Source of the DNA: Chrysomallon squamiferum
Taxonomy: Eukaryota; Mollusca; Gastropoda; Neomphalida; Peltospiridae
Reading direction: 5' to 3'
NCBI GenBank assembly: GCA_012295275.1
Contig: CM022671.1
Location: 10,669,237 to 10,733,236 of the forward strand
Length of the DNA stretch: 64,000 nucleotides
A program made the position numbers and the translations under genes. Shown here piece by piece: positions 26,374-39,466 of the stretch (position 1 is its first letter; every line of letters starts with the position of its first letter). Below the pieces are notes generated by a model, which was not told the origin of the DNA, searched no databases, and saw only the letters and a list, made by a program, of their open reading frames with translations.

Positions 26374-28652
26374 CAAACGTATACACTGAAATCCAAGATA
26401 AGTATATGAATATATAAACGATTGATCGACAAAGTATGTCTTACCTGAATGGCCGGAATGGCTGATCTGCTGCTGCAACAAGCATGTCGTAGGCTTCTTC
26501 TGGTGTTTTATTCAAATATAGAGTCTGAAAATGGAAAATATTCAACATAAAAGGTTTTAATTTAAGCTCAGGAAATGGCGACTCTTTTTTTTCCTCTTTA
26601 TTTAAATATCAGTCAAAATCTGCATTACATTCATTACATTTTTCCATTCATAAATTATGATTGAATTGTCATAAGGTTTGCATTTGTATCAAACGTATAT
26701 CTGAATACAATTTACATTATTAACAGTATCTTAGTTCAAACTAGATATATACTTACAGCATAACAGCCAATCAAGAAGGCTGCATTGGCACGTTTTTTTG
26801 CATTATATCTGGTGTAATATACAATTTTTTTGTTTGCCAATGACAAACACTGAAAACAAAAAAATGAACTATTAAGTGTTGTGATTATTAAATTATTTTT
26901 ATTTTACATTTTTAAAACATCCTAAATATAAATGTATATTTCCCTCTAAAGTAGTAATCATTTACAGCGTTAACAGAAATACAAAAAAAACTTTAATTTT
27001 TGAATGATAGCAAATTATCTCTATGTCAATAAAACTCTGTTATTTCTAATGGCAATATAGAATTATTTTTAACATTTAAAGCTATACATTTTTTTCATTA
27101 TGAAAAACAAGGAGTATACAAGTAGTAAAGTAACGTGTACATAATTAAGGTCTTAATTTACTTCAAAACTGAAAACTAAGAGAAAAGTTATTCATATTCT
27201 TCTTCATAAAGTTAATTTATGAAGCTGAATTTTAGTAAAAATTTCCTTTACAAAAGCCTATTACAGTTGGTATAAACCCAGTCTGCATGGAAGCAACAAA
27301 TTATCAGCACTGATCCACTCAAAGAGTGTGTAAAGATTTGTAATTCTGAGTAAAGATCATGTGATTATCTTGGTTTGTTCTCAATTCAGTAAATTCTTAC
27401 AGACATTAAGCCTTGCATCCGTTCACAAAATCGATAAACATGTCCTAAATTCAGAGGCCCAAAGTCTGAGTTGATCCTGAAACAAAGTAATGAAATAATA
27501 ATAATATGCAAACAATTCAAATACAAAAGGTGGTAAATCATTATTAGTAAATTTGGGATCAAATCTTGTTTAAACACAGAATTTTACATACTGATCATTA
27601 ATCTAATCCTTTGAAAAAAACCTTTGTTATGCAAATATTCTATACACAGAACATGCTTCTATTTCAAATATTTAATTAATTTCATCATCAGTTTATGGAT
27701 GTAATTGTAGAAACATTATAAAATGTGTGATCCTGAAGAAAATTGCATTTGAGTCAGATTTTCTAAAGATCTGTCAGATTTTGGGCAAACCGTACAAGAA
27801 AAGCTTATCATGTCTTTTTGGTTTCCCATCCTAACAATTAGTCTCGATATATTCGCTGTGTTTATTTACGGACAATAATCTTTATTTTTAATTAATAAAT
27901 GACAGTCTATTTTTAACAATAGATCAAAATTCTAAATTAGTCAGTAAGAAATTTAAAAAAATATAAAAACAAATAAATTTCAATTCGAAACACCAATTTA
28001 AAATTTGCCTGAAACAAATGTTGAAATAAATATTATCTGGCTTTATGATATACAATTATGATACCAAGCTTTTAAATACTATAATTAAGACTTTATCTGA
28101 CAATGAAATGAACTTTTTAAAATTCCATTTTCAAATCCTTTAAATGATCAGTTTCTACTTCTAAACAATAACCTGCACTATACAGAGAGAAAACACTCTA
28201 CATTATTGAATCAGATCATAAATTTATACTTACTTATCATATATGTACTCATTATCTGTTGAAAAATAATAAATGTTAGAGGTTGGCTTTGGCTTCCTCT
28301 TTAAGCTTACAAAATACAAATGTCCTGTAAAATATAAATTATATCTTATATTGTTTCTCTACCCAGACTCTGAAAAAAGATTTAAAAAAAAGAAAAGGAA
28401 AAGGCACTGCACATAATTTGATACAAAGTATGTAGTAATTCTAAGTTATTAAACTATTTTTACAGTACATGTTCAAAAATTCTGTTTTTTAAATACAACT
28501 AATCATAAGAGTGAACACAAAAGTAATGGACCTTTAATGTATCAGAATGTAGATTTTTTATTAAATAATTTGTAAAACAATTTATTGTCATTCAACTTAT
28601 TTTCAATCTTATTTAAAGAAGGGGAAAGAACACTTTAAATTAGTTGTGGAGG

Positions 28653-28683
<31 letters not shown>

Positions 28684-28782
28684 CCCGTCTGTGACTGATT
28701 TAAAATCTTTGGTACCAAACTTAGTCTTCAAAAGCATGTTCAGACTTTCAATTTTCATTATTGTTATTATTATTATTATTTT

Positions 28783-28825
<43 letters not shown>

Positions 28826-29228
28826 CATTTCTATAATTGAAATAATTGTCAGTTAGTGTTTTCTTTCTTAATACAGTGGCTGGAAAAAAGTCACAGAATG
28901 AAGTCACAATTTAGTATCTACATGAAAACAAATCACACGAAAAAGTCACAAAATGTATGGATTTGTAGAGTATTGAAAGTGGCATCATAGTATGCATGGA
29001 GTAATTGTTAAGCTTATTGATTAGGTTAGATTAAAGAAAGGGGCTTCATATTGTGCAAGGGTATTGACTTGTTACACTTATTAATTAGGATCAGGCAGGA
29101 TTAGGATATATTTAAACTGAGGGCTTCCTATTGTAAATGATTTATAAAATATCCCAGGTTAAAATGTGTTTCACTCTATAGTCTCCAGACTGTTCTACTA
29201 TCAGAAGTATTTTTAATATGGAAGTTAT

Positions 29229-29612
29229 TCATAGCAAATGGGTGATAACAAAATCTGTTATGAGGGGTTTATATATACCAAACATGCAACTTGCAAAACA
29301 AAGTAGTGGTTTAAATACGTCAAAAGATCTAGTTGCAATTGGCAGAATTTCTTTGTGGTATTGGTATCTGCCTACACCATTAATATCAAAATCGAAGACC
29401 TGTGACAAAATGTGTTTAATCAATCTTTCATTTCTAATATTTTTCTTAATTAAATATTTGTGACTTATTTTCCTACAATCGTTAGTACATGTATATAGAG
29501 AAGTCAACAAGGTCAGATATTTAGTATGACTGATTACAACCTCTGTGAAAACAATGATCTGAGATGGCATCGGTTTACTTCCATGGCTGTCATAAATGGT
29601 TTGAAAAAACAT
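29229..29612 (-). other. 127-codon open frame in CDC14 intron 1, right; no known match
   Basis: This is the mirror of 16,188-16,529. The frame stays open 14 codons longer because the left copy has a stop right after SCMFGI. Differences between the copies are few (for example HTCTNDS against YTCTNDC). No function is assigned. Confidence 0.25.
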
Positions 29613-29901
29613 ATTTAATAATGCTTAACAAAGAACACACAATCATCCAGTCAGCACTGACATTATTAATAGTTTAGTCGCCTGTCACACTTTCTGGGAA
29701 ACAGCACTTACTCTGAAAACAATGAGTCAACGAAACAATGAAAAGTTGGATGTATATTTTTACTCAACATTATAAATTTATAAAAAACACTAGCATTTAC
29801 CTTACCTTAAAAACGCGGACCAAACCGACATAAACACAAATAATAATTTACTGTCGTTATTAAGGTTAGGTCATTCTTTAAAAATTAAATTAAATTAAAA
29901 T

Positions 29902-29939
<38 letters not shown>

Positions 29940-29999
29940 TTTATAACTGTAAAAACTGTTTTTTTCTTGTCCAACTCGACAAGTCGACCAATTACGCCA

Positions 30000-30297
30000 A
30001 CGATAACAGAGGCAGCTAGCTGTGCTGTCGCGATTAGCGGTGTACATCATGTACTACATGCAAAACAAAAATGTTACTGAAAACAAGTCTAGTGAACGGC
30101 ACCGATCTATTTTGGGAAAAATATGTAACTTTTAATTTGCATACGTTTTGTTTATAATACAAAAATAAATAAATAAAGATACATATACTTTTTCCGAAAA
30201 ATAGATCGACGTGGCTCACTAGATTTGTTTGGATTGCATAGAACCGTTTTTGCATAAACACCGGTTATAACAGGAGTATGGCTGGCTGTGTTATCGT
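30000..30297. mobile_element. 298-bp foldback element in CDC14 intron 1, right
   Basis: This is the mirror of 15,508-15,805 and has the same length, so the insertion predates the inverted duplication. The terminal acgataac and gttatcgt are preserved. Confidence 0.7.
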
Positions 30298-30874
30298 AGA
30301 AAACAATTATTCACAGTTTTATCACTAGCAGTATTGAAAAAGTAATAATAATAAAAGTTAGTAAAAGCTACGTTGCCAAGAGGATTATCCATTATTTCTT
30401 TATTACTTTTTTTTGGGGGGTGGGGGTTGTTATGTTTTTTTAAAGAATAAAAAAATGGGGCAATGAGTATGATCGTGTGAATTTTTTTTTTTTTAATACT
30501 TAACTTTGACGCCTTAGTCTTGGCAACGCTTTAAAATGATGTAAATGAGATCGATTCAGTGATAGTCAATATTGATCGAAATTTACCTGGAATAAATTCA
30601 CAGGCGGTCTTAGCTCTTGTAGTCATTACGACTTTGTCAATACAGCGAAGCTGCGATTTCTATGGTCCGTTTTGCTACGCAGGTATGCTTATTTATTGTC
30701 CAGCTTACTGAAGTCTTAAACCTGGAACCTTAGCAGCAGGAATCAACAGGAATCAACGAATTATAAATTACTTTAGCTGTAGTAATAATAATGCTTTCCG
30801 CTTATAAATATTGTGAAATATACGTAAAACTGTTTTGGCATCTAGTTTAATCAGATAGAAATGATAAACACTTA

Positions 30875-30962
30875 CACGTGACTAGCATTCAACCAATCGC
30901 TTACAAGAGCCGTCGCCGGGGACAAATTCTGGATTGACCAATCAACTGTTTGGCGGGGAAAA
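30875..30962 (-). promoter_or_regulatory. Putative CDC14 promoter, right copy
   Basis: All elements of the left promoter are kept here in mirror order: CACGTG at 30,875-30,880, CCAAT at 30,893 and 30,938, and the E2F-like TTTGGCGGGGAAAA at 30,949-30,962. If active, it would drive transcription leftward through exons 1'-7' and then antisense through the spacer. Confidence 0.5.
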
Positions 30963-31274
30963 TTGAATAGAAACATGCAAAAGAATATAAAATAAGGTTT
31001 CGATTTTAAAGGCTGTAAACTAATTTTAAAGATAATAAACTAAATTTAATTTTCTTTACCTGGTAAATAAACAGATTAGGGTTGGGCTAAATATAATTAT
31101 ATTAATTCTATGTGACTTCACACAGTACACAGTGTATTAACAAAATATGTTAATAATAACAACAGTAGTAGTAGTAGCAGTAATTACTTTCAAAACATTT
31201 TGACCCAATACACAAGAAAATTTAAACCTATACCATTATAGAAATATGCATTTGTTTGTATTGTTTTTATTTTT

Positions 31275-31350
31275 ATTTAATTTACTTATTTTATTTATTT
31301 ATTTATTTGTTTGTTTGTTTGTTTGTTTGTTTGTTTGTTTGTTTTATTTG

Positions 31351-31406
<56 letters not shown>
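31275..31406. repeat. (TTTA)n, (TTTG)n and (TTA)n microsatellites, right
   Basis: This is the mirror of 14,422-14,550, with an added TTTATTTG step between the TTTG and TTA blocks. Confidence 0.95.
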
Positions 31407-31407
<1 letters not shown>

Positions 31408-32380
31408 TAGATTGCAGCAGCTCATTAAACTAATTTCATTTAGAACAGATCTAGTTACGTGTACACCTGTCAGATCAGTGTCAGAATCTGAAAAGCTAGT
31501 TGATCTGACATATTTGTGAAGCAAGCTGTTAGCAGTAAAACAAAATATTGTAGCACAGTTCTTACGGTAGTTTCACTACTTTCCAGTATTTGTTGGTACG
31601 CACTTAGTTCTGCAAGGAAACCCAAGACAAACGAAAGGTGAGCGTTTGAGCGCTAAATTCTGAGTATTATTATATTATCATTATATACTCTCTCTTCAGT
31701 CTAGCGGTTGAAATGAAAGTATATTAAATATTTTTGCATATCTTGATCACCTGAGAAAACTTTGTTATTGGTCATATCTTCTATTTGAATATTAATACAT
31801 TTCATTCGCGTAAAAAAAAAATGAATAATAAAAAAGGTAAACACAATAATTTGAATAAATGAATAATAATAAATACATAAAATGATAAATAAATAATTAA
31901 CTTTAGTGACTTGCACAGAAACTATTAAAATTGATTAACTGATTAAATTATCTCCAACAGCCTCAAAACTAAATTTTAAACATTCTGATGTCAAGGTCAC
32001 AGTAAATTAGAAATAATTTTATAATACAAGTGGTTTATTATCAGCGTTAATAATTGAGTTCGGAGGTGTATCCGACAAGAATGTCATTGCTTGCCGTTTG
32101 TACTGGATGTTATCTTATTATTTATTTAAGGAAAAGAATATACTGATCAACCAGAAACTGAAATAAGTTTAGGTAGTTAATTAATAGAGATCTTTATTAA
32201 AATTAAATGATAAATCAGCAAGTTATGATGAAGTATATATGCAGGTGTGGATGGGAATGTGTATATATTTATGTAATATATAAATGCATGCACATATACG
32301 TATAGTCTATCAAACAGATTATATATATATAGTCTCTATTTTTGTGAAATCAATGTATTTTTCTTTTTTCTTTTCTTTTA

Positions 32381-32382
<2 letters not shown>

Positions 32383-32427
<45 letters not shown>

Positions 32428-32448
32428 ATATATATATCTATATATATA

Positions 32449-32483
<35 letters not shown>
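32383..32483. repeat. (TATC)n microsatellite, right
   Basis: This is the mirror of the GATA run, with different unit numbers and a different ATAT interruption. The neighbouring A-run is lost here. Confidence 0.95.
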
Positions 32484-34251
32484 TTATGTTATGTCTATCC
32501 ATCTGCCTATTCAGTATTTATCAGTATTGAACTGTGATTATTAAAATGTAAAAAAAATCAATAATACATATACATATATTTGAGACCAGATATATAGGCT
32601 TATTTATAAAATAACATTCTTAAAGGGTTTCAATTGTGTTTAAGCCTAATGAAGTACATTTGTTGTTATTTTTGTACAAGTCAAACCTCTTCATTTCATT
32701 AATGTTTATTTACGATATATTAAACTGACAAAACTAATAATGAACAAGCAAGGCACAGAGTTATAAAATGTTTTTATAATGCGCTATGTATTTTTGACAG
32801 AGTAACCTAAAACAAAACCAAAAAGTCATTTAATTATGATTTAACCCTGCAAAAAATGTAAAAAAAAATAAATAATAAATAACATTTTATAATTTTTATT
32901 CTTATTGTATATATTAGGTGCCATAACTGTACTCAGTTATGTAGTATAAAAAAAATTAATTAATAAAATTTCAGCACCATTTTAAAAAGTGAATGTCTGA
33001 AGGCCAATATTTAATTAATACAATAAATATGTACAAACATGTTTTCATCATATTTATTCACTTTGATTCAACAATGTCATACAGAGAACATAATATAAAC
33101 AAATTTATAGTTACTAAACATGAATGTTATTTGTCTTCCTTTTATCTATTTTAATAAATTAATTAATGCATATGGAATATCTTCTTTTCAATTATGCTTG
33201 ATAGTTCATTTGTTTTAGAATTATCAAATAAGGCTACACCATAACAGTTGGGAAGGAAATTACAGTTTTTAAATTGTATTTAATTATATATAGTGACAGG
33301 AAATAGATTAAGCTCTAGAACAAAAAGGTACTTTTACTGTTAGACCAAGAATGGAAGCCAAGTTAAAAAAATAAATAAAATATTAACAATTGTAGCCAGG
33401 CCTCTCTTGCTAGTAAAAGCTTTGCCACATTTTGAAATGAGTAATTTTTTCCAAATTAAACAAAGATAAAACAAACTAACTATGCTGGATTAAACATAGA
33501 TATATATGAAAAACAGCTTCTCTGAAGAATAATCAATTATCCATTACTTTTGTGATTATATTAATAAATCACAAGCTTGAGATTAAACAAGTTTTTATTT
33601 CAGGTAACATACTGTTATTAAAATAATAAACAAAATAATTAAAATTATTCTTTTAAGCCCTGCAACATAGTTATTGTGCAAAAATGTACATACTGGAAAT
33701 GCTGTTTATATGAACATATTGAAGGTTTCTTTGATGTGAATATAATATGTTTAAAATCATGTGTAATATTTTACTAAAACAAATATTCAACTTCAGTAAT
33801 TTTGAATTTGAATAACAGAAACAAAAGTTACTCTTAAGCATTTGAAGGATTCAGTATTGGCACATCCAAATAAATATTCAAGAAATGTGATGATGTCACA
33901 TTTGTTAGACAAATGGTATTCAGACATTCCATAGTTACTGAACATGTTATTTACAATTTTAATTTATCTATAATTTATAGGACTACCTTTATAAATACTA
34001 CTTGAATCGTAGTAAAACTAAAAGATGCATTGTGATTTGGACTCTGGATGTTTATACTTTCTTTTATTTTTGAATACACGTTTATACATAAACACATAGA
34101 AACACTCATGTATACATTGCATTGCTTTAATCAAATGGTTTATAATGTATTGGTTTAATGAAAAGAAAATTGTTTTAGCTGATTTCCATTTAATTTCTGC
34201 GAATTTGCAAAGTTTTCATCTCTTATTATGTCTTAAATATTTTCCAGACAA

Positions 34252-35941
34252 CTAGAAACTATTTAAAATTAAGATAGCAATTTCAGAAATAATAAAAATT
34301 GTGTACACAATGAAATGAAATACATTACAAAATAATAATTGCCTCAAAAATGTGTTAGTATGAGCATCAGGATTCCAGTAAGCTCCAAACAGAAATCCAG
34401 CGACAGTTTTTACAAACATCTTAGAACCATGCCGACTTATTGCTGGACCAAATGCTAAACTTGAAGGCAGAGATGTTCGAGTAGTACAAGATGATGAGGA
34501 GAACTGATCATCATGAACATCATGATAACCAGTGAATAAGTAAGAACCATCCTCTGTGGAACATAATGAAAAACAAATATATATACACACACACAAACAC
34601 ATTATTATTATTATATAAATGCTGTAATAAAAATTATGCCTTTAAAAAAGAAACAGCTAGTGATGCCATCAAAACTTGGGTGGACAGAATGACGGATAAG
34701 ATCAGTTAACTTGTCATTGAAAATGCAAGGAATATTCTACCAAATCAAGCCTTGTCATATATTAATTTTGGATTTTTATATTTTATTCTCATTTTATTTA
34801 TTTTATTTCTTTATTTATTTTCGTTATACGTTTTTTCCTGTCTTCTGGAAGGTACATCTTTCGGCTGTCATTTCTTATTTAATTTTATTGGATTTGATTA
34901 CACACATAACTAACCTTTTATATTTTATTACAGAACTTAAAGTTATATGAACACCAAATTTTGCTAATAATGTAAGTATGTGAAATCATCATTGAAAATA
35001 AAATTTGAGTCATTCTTGTACTCCCAAATCAGCAGTTTTTCAGAAAACTTCATTTTAGTTACAAACTTGTTCAGGAGTACAAACAAAAGGTTAATAAATC
35101 TGTAAAAGGTGACATACTTACTTGAAATACGACAGCTTATGTAGTATTCTTCTCTGTCAATAACAGCATTCCAAATCACACTTCTGTTTTGTTTACCAAT
35201 TACAACTGTTGAACCTGGTGCCTTTAGTCTGTCCAAATTAGGAATAATAGTTTTATATGATCCATCAATGGATTTAAAGAAGCTGTTATCCAAATCCACA
35301 CCCGCATTACCTTTAAAATAAAACATCTTAAACTATTGCTAAATTCTGAGGATATTTTTAAAAAATGAAATGAAATAAACATGCAAAAATAAATGTAACT
35401 ATGTAAATATATGCTTAACAACTATTAGTGTTCAGTAGGTGTCAAATATATTTTCTGTTACCAAATCAGAAATATTACCAATGTGATAATATTGGTTGTC
35501 AACTCCACTTTGTGTTAGCTCCTCTGAAAATTGGTTATATTCTTCAGATGTAAAAAATGTAGTCAAATGACCTCCTTGAATAAGACACTGAGCCTGTCCC
35601 TTTTCAAAAGTGAACTTTTCTTTATACACTCTAAAGTAAACTGAATAATCTGCAAAAGAAACAGAAACAACCTGTTCTTACATGCAAAAATAAACATTCA
35701 TTCATGTGCTTATATTAACCTTTCAAGAATTTTTAAAAAATTATCAAACAATATATTCTCCATTTCTACAAATAACTTTTGGTGCCATAAATAATTTCAC
35801 ATTATAATCAATTTAAAAATATTTTACAGATAAAAATGATTATTAACGATAAATAAAAAAATGTTATAACATATTTGCATTAACCTTTTATACACTTAAA
35901 TCCATCACGCCACAATCTAGATCCTTTGAAACAAGTGCAGA
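34252..35941 (-). CDS. C-type-lectin-like gene, right copy, open reading frame (partial 5')
   Basis: This mirrors the left copy. Exons in transcription order are 35885-35941, 35479-35649, 35122-35310 and 34252-34553, with identical lengths for the first three. The frame stays open through the domain (NAVIDREEYYISC) and across a phase-1 junction into the last exon, which ends at a stop near 34,252. One difference from the left copy is a Cys-to-Arg change in the Cys-rich exon (LWCDGF becomes LWRDGF), which would unpair a cysteine. If translated, the product would be a secreted or surface carbohydrate-binding-like protein, but no signal peptide or first exon is visible. The long lectin calcium-binding motifs (EPN/QPD, WND) are not clearly present, so sugar binding should not be assumed. 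Confidence 0.6.
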
Positions 35942-36177
35942 CTGCAATTTCATTTTTCATTGTGCATTGATGCTTATATTATTTATCACTTTATCACTAA
36001 TATCATTAACATCTTCAAATAGTCAAATAGAGAGTGACAGCAGTGTTTAAATAAAACTAATTTAAAATAATAACAAAATAAATAAATAAAATTGTGATGT
36101 TAAAAATGAATAAATATAAACTAATACATCAAAATCTGAAACACAAATGACAGAATGAAAACATTTGATGCAGGTTC

Positions 36178-36237
36178 TTTTATATGATCCATCAATGGAT
36201 TTAAAGAAGCTGTTATCCAAATCCACACCCGCATAAC
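36178..36237 (-). pseudogene. Partial duplicate of lectin-like exon 3, right
   Basis: This mirrors 9,580-9,640 and is better preserved: it reads GYAGVDLDNSFFKSIDGSYK on the minus strand before diverging. The left partner has lost the frame. The remaining half of the exon, with SVIWNAV and YYISC, is absent. Confidence 0.6.
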
Positions 36238-36329
36238 CTTTAAAATAAAACATCTTAAATTATTTTTTAATTCTGAGGTATTTTTTAAAAATGAAATGAA
36301 ATAAACATGTAAAAATAAATGTTTCATGT

Positions 36330-37390
36330 TATTTTGATTTGATTTTCCATACACTTGATATCAATATCTAATTTGGGTTGTTTTCATAGATTGTCTAATA
36401 TTTGTTAACAGTATCAGGATGTGTTTGTTGGATTGTGTATACGTTGAATAATTATCTGTCACTTTGTTGTATTATCTACACACTTGTTTACAGCACATGA
36501 TTCATGTTCTTCTCTTTGAATACACTGGATAACACAATCTGATGAGGTTGTTTTGTCAGACGCAATATCTGTTTTAGTTTGTTTTACATGATTATATACA
36601 CTTGACAGCAATGTGTGATTTTGGTGTTCATAGATCAATTACAAACTGTACAACTATCTAATCTGGATAGTTTTTAGATAATCCACAATACTTATAACAG
36701 TATGTAATTTAGATTGATTGTTTTGCTGGAATATCTAGATACTAGATAACAGTTTCTGATTCAGATTAATATCATAGATTATTTACAAAATGGATGATAA
36801 TACCTGCTTTAGCTTTTTTTGTTGTTTTATCTGCAACTTTACTAAGAATATCTAATTCAGGTCATTTTCTTGGATTATCTTCAAATGATAACATTGGTTT
36901 CATGTTCTTTTCTTAGATTATCTATAAACTGTTCAACAGTATATAATTTAAATTGTTTATATGTTTTCTTAAATGATCTACATGTCATAATAGTATCTTC
37001 TAATCAGGTTGTTTTGATGATTTATCACACTTCAAAGCAATGTCTGTGTGAACTGACTTTCTCTTGATTAGACTGTACATCAGTAACTGATTCAGGTTCG
37101 CACACTGGACATTATTTTGTTTCGTTGGATATTCTCCACATCATACAAAATATCTAACTTGGGTTACTTTGCTAGTTCATAGCAATGTTTGATTTAGGCT
37201 GATGTTTCTGACATTATGTATAAATTTGATTTAGGCAGCTTTCATCAGTTATCTACAAACTGTTTAGCAATACCTAATTTTAGGTGATTTTTCTCAGACA
37301 TTCCACTCAAGATGTAGCAGGTGATTATTTTGTTATCTGTACACAACATAACAGAATCAGATTCAGACTGTTGTCAGATTATCTTCAAAA
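36330..37390 (-). repeat. Degenerate ~60-bp minisatellite, right
   Basis: This is the mirror copy of the left array, with units read as tatctaatttgggttgtttt, catagattgtct on the plus strand. Unit order matches the left arm, so the array existed before the arms were made. Confidence 0.75.
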
Positions 37391-39322
37391 CAAATACAAA
37401 AAAAACCCAAAAACTGAAATCCATCAAAGATCCATATTGTATGAAGAGTCTTTCAAAGAAGACAATAATTTATAATTAACAGCAATATATTTTTTTAATG
37501 GATGAAATATGGTAACTTTAAATGATTATTCTACATGTATTTAGATGAAACAGCCCTGATTACTGAAGAAAAAATGCAGAAAAAAGTAAACACTCCAGAT
37601 TTATAGAACCTCTTTAACAGAACATTTATCCATCTTTTTTCCTTTCTTGTTAATGGACATGAAAATGTCTAGCAATATATTCATGATTCTCTTTCTAAAT
37701 AAATTGGTCTAAGAGAAATAACTTTTACATTCAAATATCACTAATGGGAGAAGTATCTATATAATGCACAAGTTAATAAAGAAAAAATGATAAAAATAAT
37801 AAGAATAAACTAAAAACAACAACAACAACAATAATCAAACAAATGCTAAGTAATAATAGTGATAAATGAAATCTTTACCGTTAGATGTTGTGTTTACATT
37901 TATTATTTTTAAAATTAAGAGAATATTTTGATAGCCTATGTTTTTTTTCTTTTCATTTCATGATTTAAGTTGTAAAATAATATGATCTGAAATAATTTAA
38001 ATATATGATCTATTAGTGTTAATGCATCAGATTTGGGCTATTTGAAAATAACATTTTAACTTTTGTAAAATACTTTTATTTCTTCTTTTAATAGATTGAT
38101 TGATTATTCTTTGATTGTAAATTCCTTCCTAAATGTATATTCAAACAAATGTTATTCATTTCTTCTATGATATCTGTCAATATGACTTGAAGATCATCCC
38201 AGTACCAGTCATCAATAGAATAATCAAGTTTGTTGAACATTGATTCATGTTTCATTCATTACATTTCATGCAATATCATTTATGAATCCCAGAAATTGTT
38301 TTAACAACAGACTGATCCAAGGGTATGACTGTTGTCAAGATTGTCAGTCCTCTTAAAATATTTTATGTATAGACGTCAGTGTTTTAGGTGTTTCTTTACT
38401 TAACTGACTTTAATGCCAGCATATATTCTTTCACGAAACAATGAAACTATTTCAATTGATGTGTCAAATCATAAACACATCAAAAACCATTTGTATTTGT
38501 TATTTATAAAATTACACACTGTAAGCTGAAAATTAATTTGTGCACATAACTATACTAATAACAACAAACAAGAAATTCAATTAAGCCATTTATTGAAATA
38601 TTTTCAGTGTAACAGTGTAATAAATACTGTTATGACATGTATATTCTGTAATCTAAGCCAAGTTTTTACAAAATTTACACTTTATTTTATTGCCCGTAAT
38701 GCATTTTACATTGTTTCCTACAGATGTTAAACAATTTTAATAATTTTAATAATTTATATTTCAAATTTGTATCTTTTTAAAACAATATTTAATTAAATAC
38801 TAGTACTATTAAACATGCTATAAAAACAAAATGTAAGTTATCAATAAAATCACACATTCTCAATGTAAGTTATCTGAAGATAATTAACAATAAATCATAC
38901 ATTCTCAATAGTTTCAATATGGTTTTGTATAAACCATTTACAGTGAGCAGTGCATAGGTTTATTTTTATATTAAAAATAAAAATGAAAGATATAATACAT
39001 CTGATGATTTTTCTAAGTACAGAAAAAAATTTAAAAAATCAAAATACTGATAATTTTCTTTTAATTGTAAATCATAATAGTTTATAAAAAAAATATTACA
39101 TAAACCATTCAAATTTACTAAGATTGCTTTTGTTTTTAGTTCAATAACAAAATAAATAAATAAATAAAAAATAAAAATTACAAAGAATGTTCATGAGGTA
39201 TACTAATATAAAACAAATTGTAAATGATAATGAAGAAACAAAGATCACACTTATGAATTTCATCAACTTTGTTTTATTAAATTTGTTTTATTGACATTGA
39301 TTTCAATAGATCCAAGCTAGAC

Positions 39323-39407
39323 TTCCAGTAATGGAGAAGACATTGAAAATGAAGTAATAAAAAACAAAAAGAGAGAAAAGTGAACTTTTACTTTTCTAAT
39401 AAAAGAA

Positions 39408-39466
<59 letters not shown>

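Larger units (their letters stand above)
24781..30626 (-). pseudogene. CDC14: CDC14 exons 1-7, inverted partial copy with frameshift in exon 7
   Basis: This is a mirror copy of the CDC14 5' half. Exons on the minus strand in transcription order are: 30587-30626, 28234-28324, 27401-27476, 26757-26849, 26445-26524, 25316-25382 and 24781-24844. The first six have the same lengths as on the left arm and keep their splice sites. There are a few amino-acid changes: PTSE becomes PTSN in exon 2, and QELLS becomes QGLMS in exon 3. Exon 7 is 64 bases instead of 63: an extra A after TCGAAGTAC shifts the frame just before the end of the N-terminal domain. No exons 8-10 follow, because transcription would run into the spacer in antisense. 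Lacking the catalytic domain, it cannot make an active phosphatase. Confidence 0.88.
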
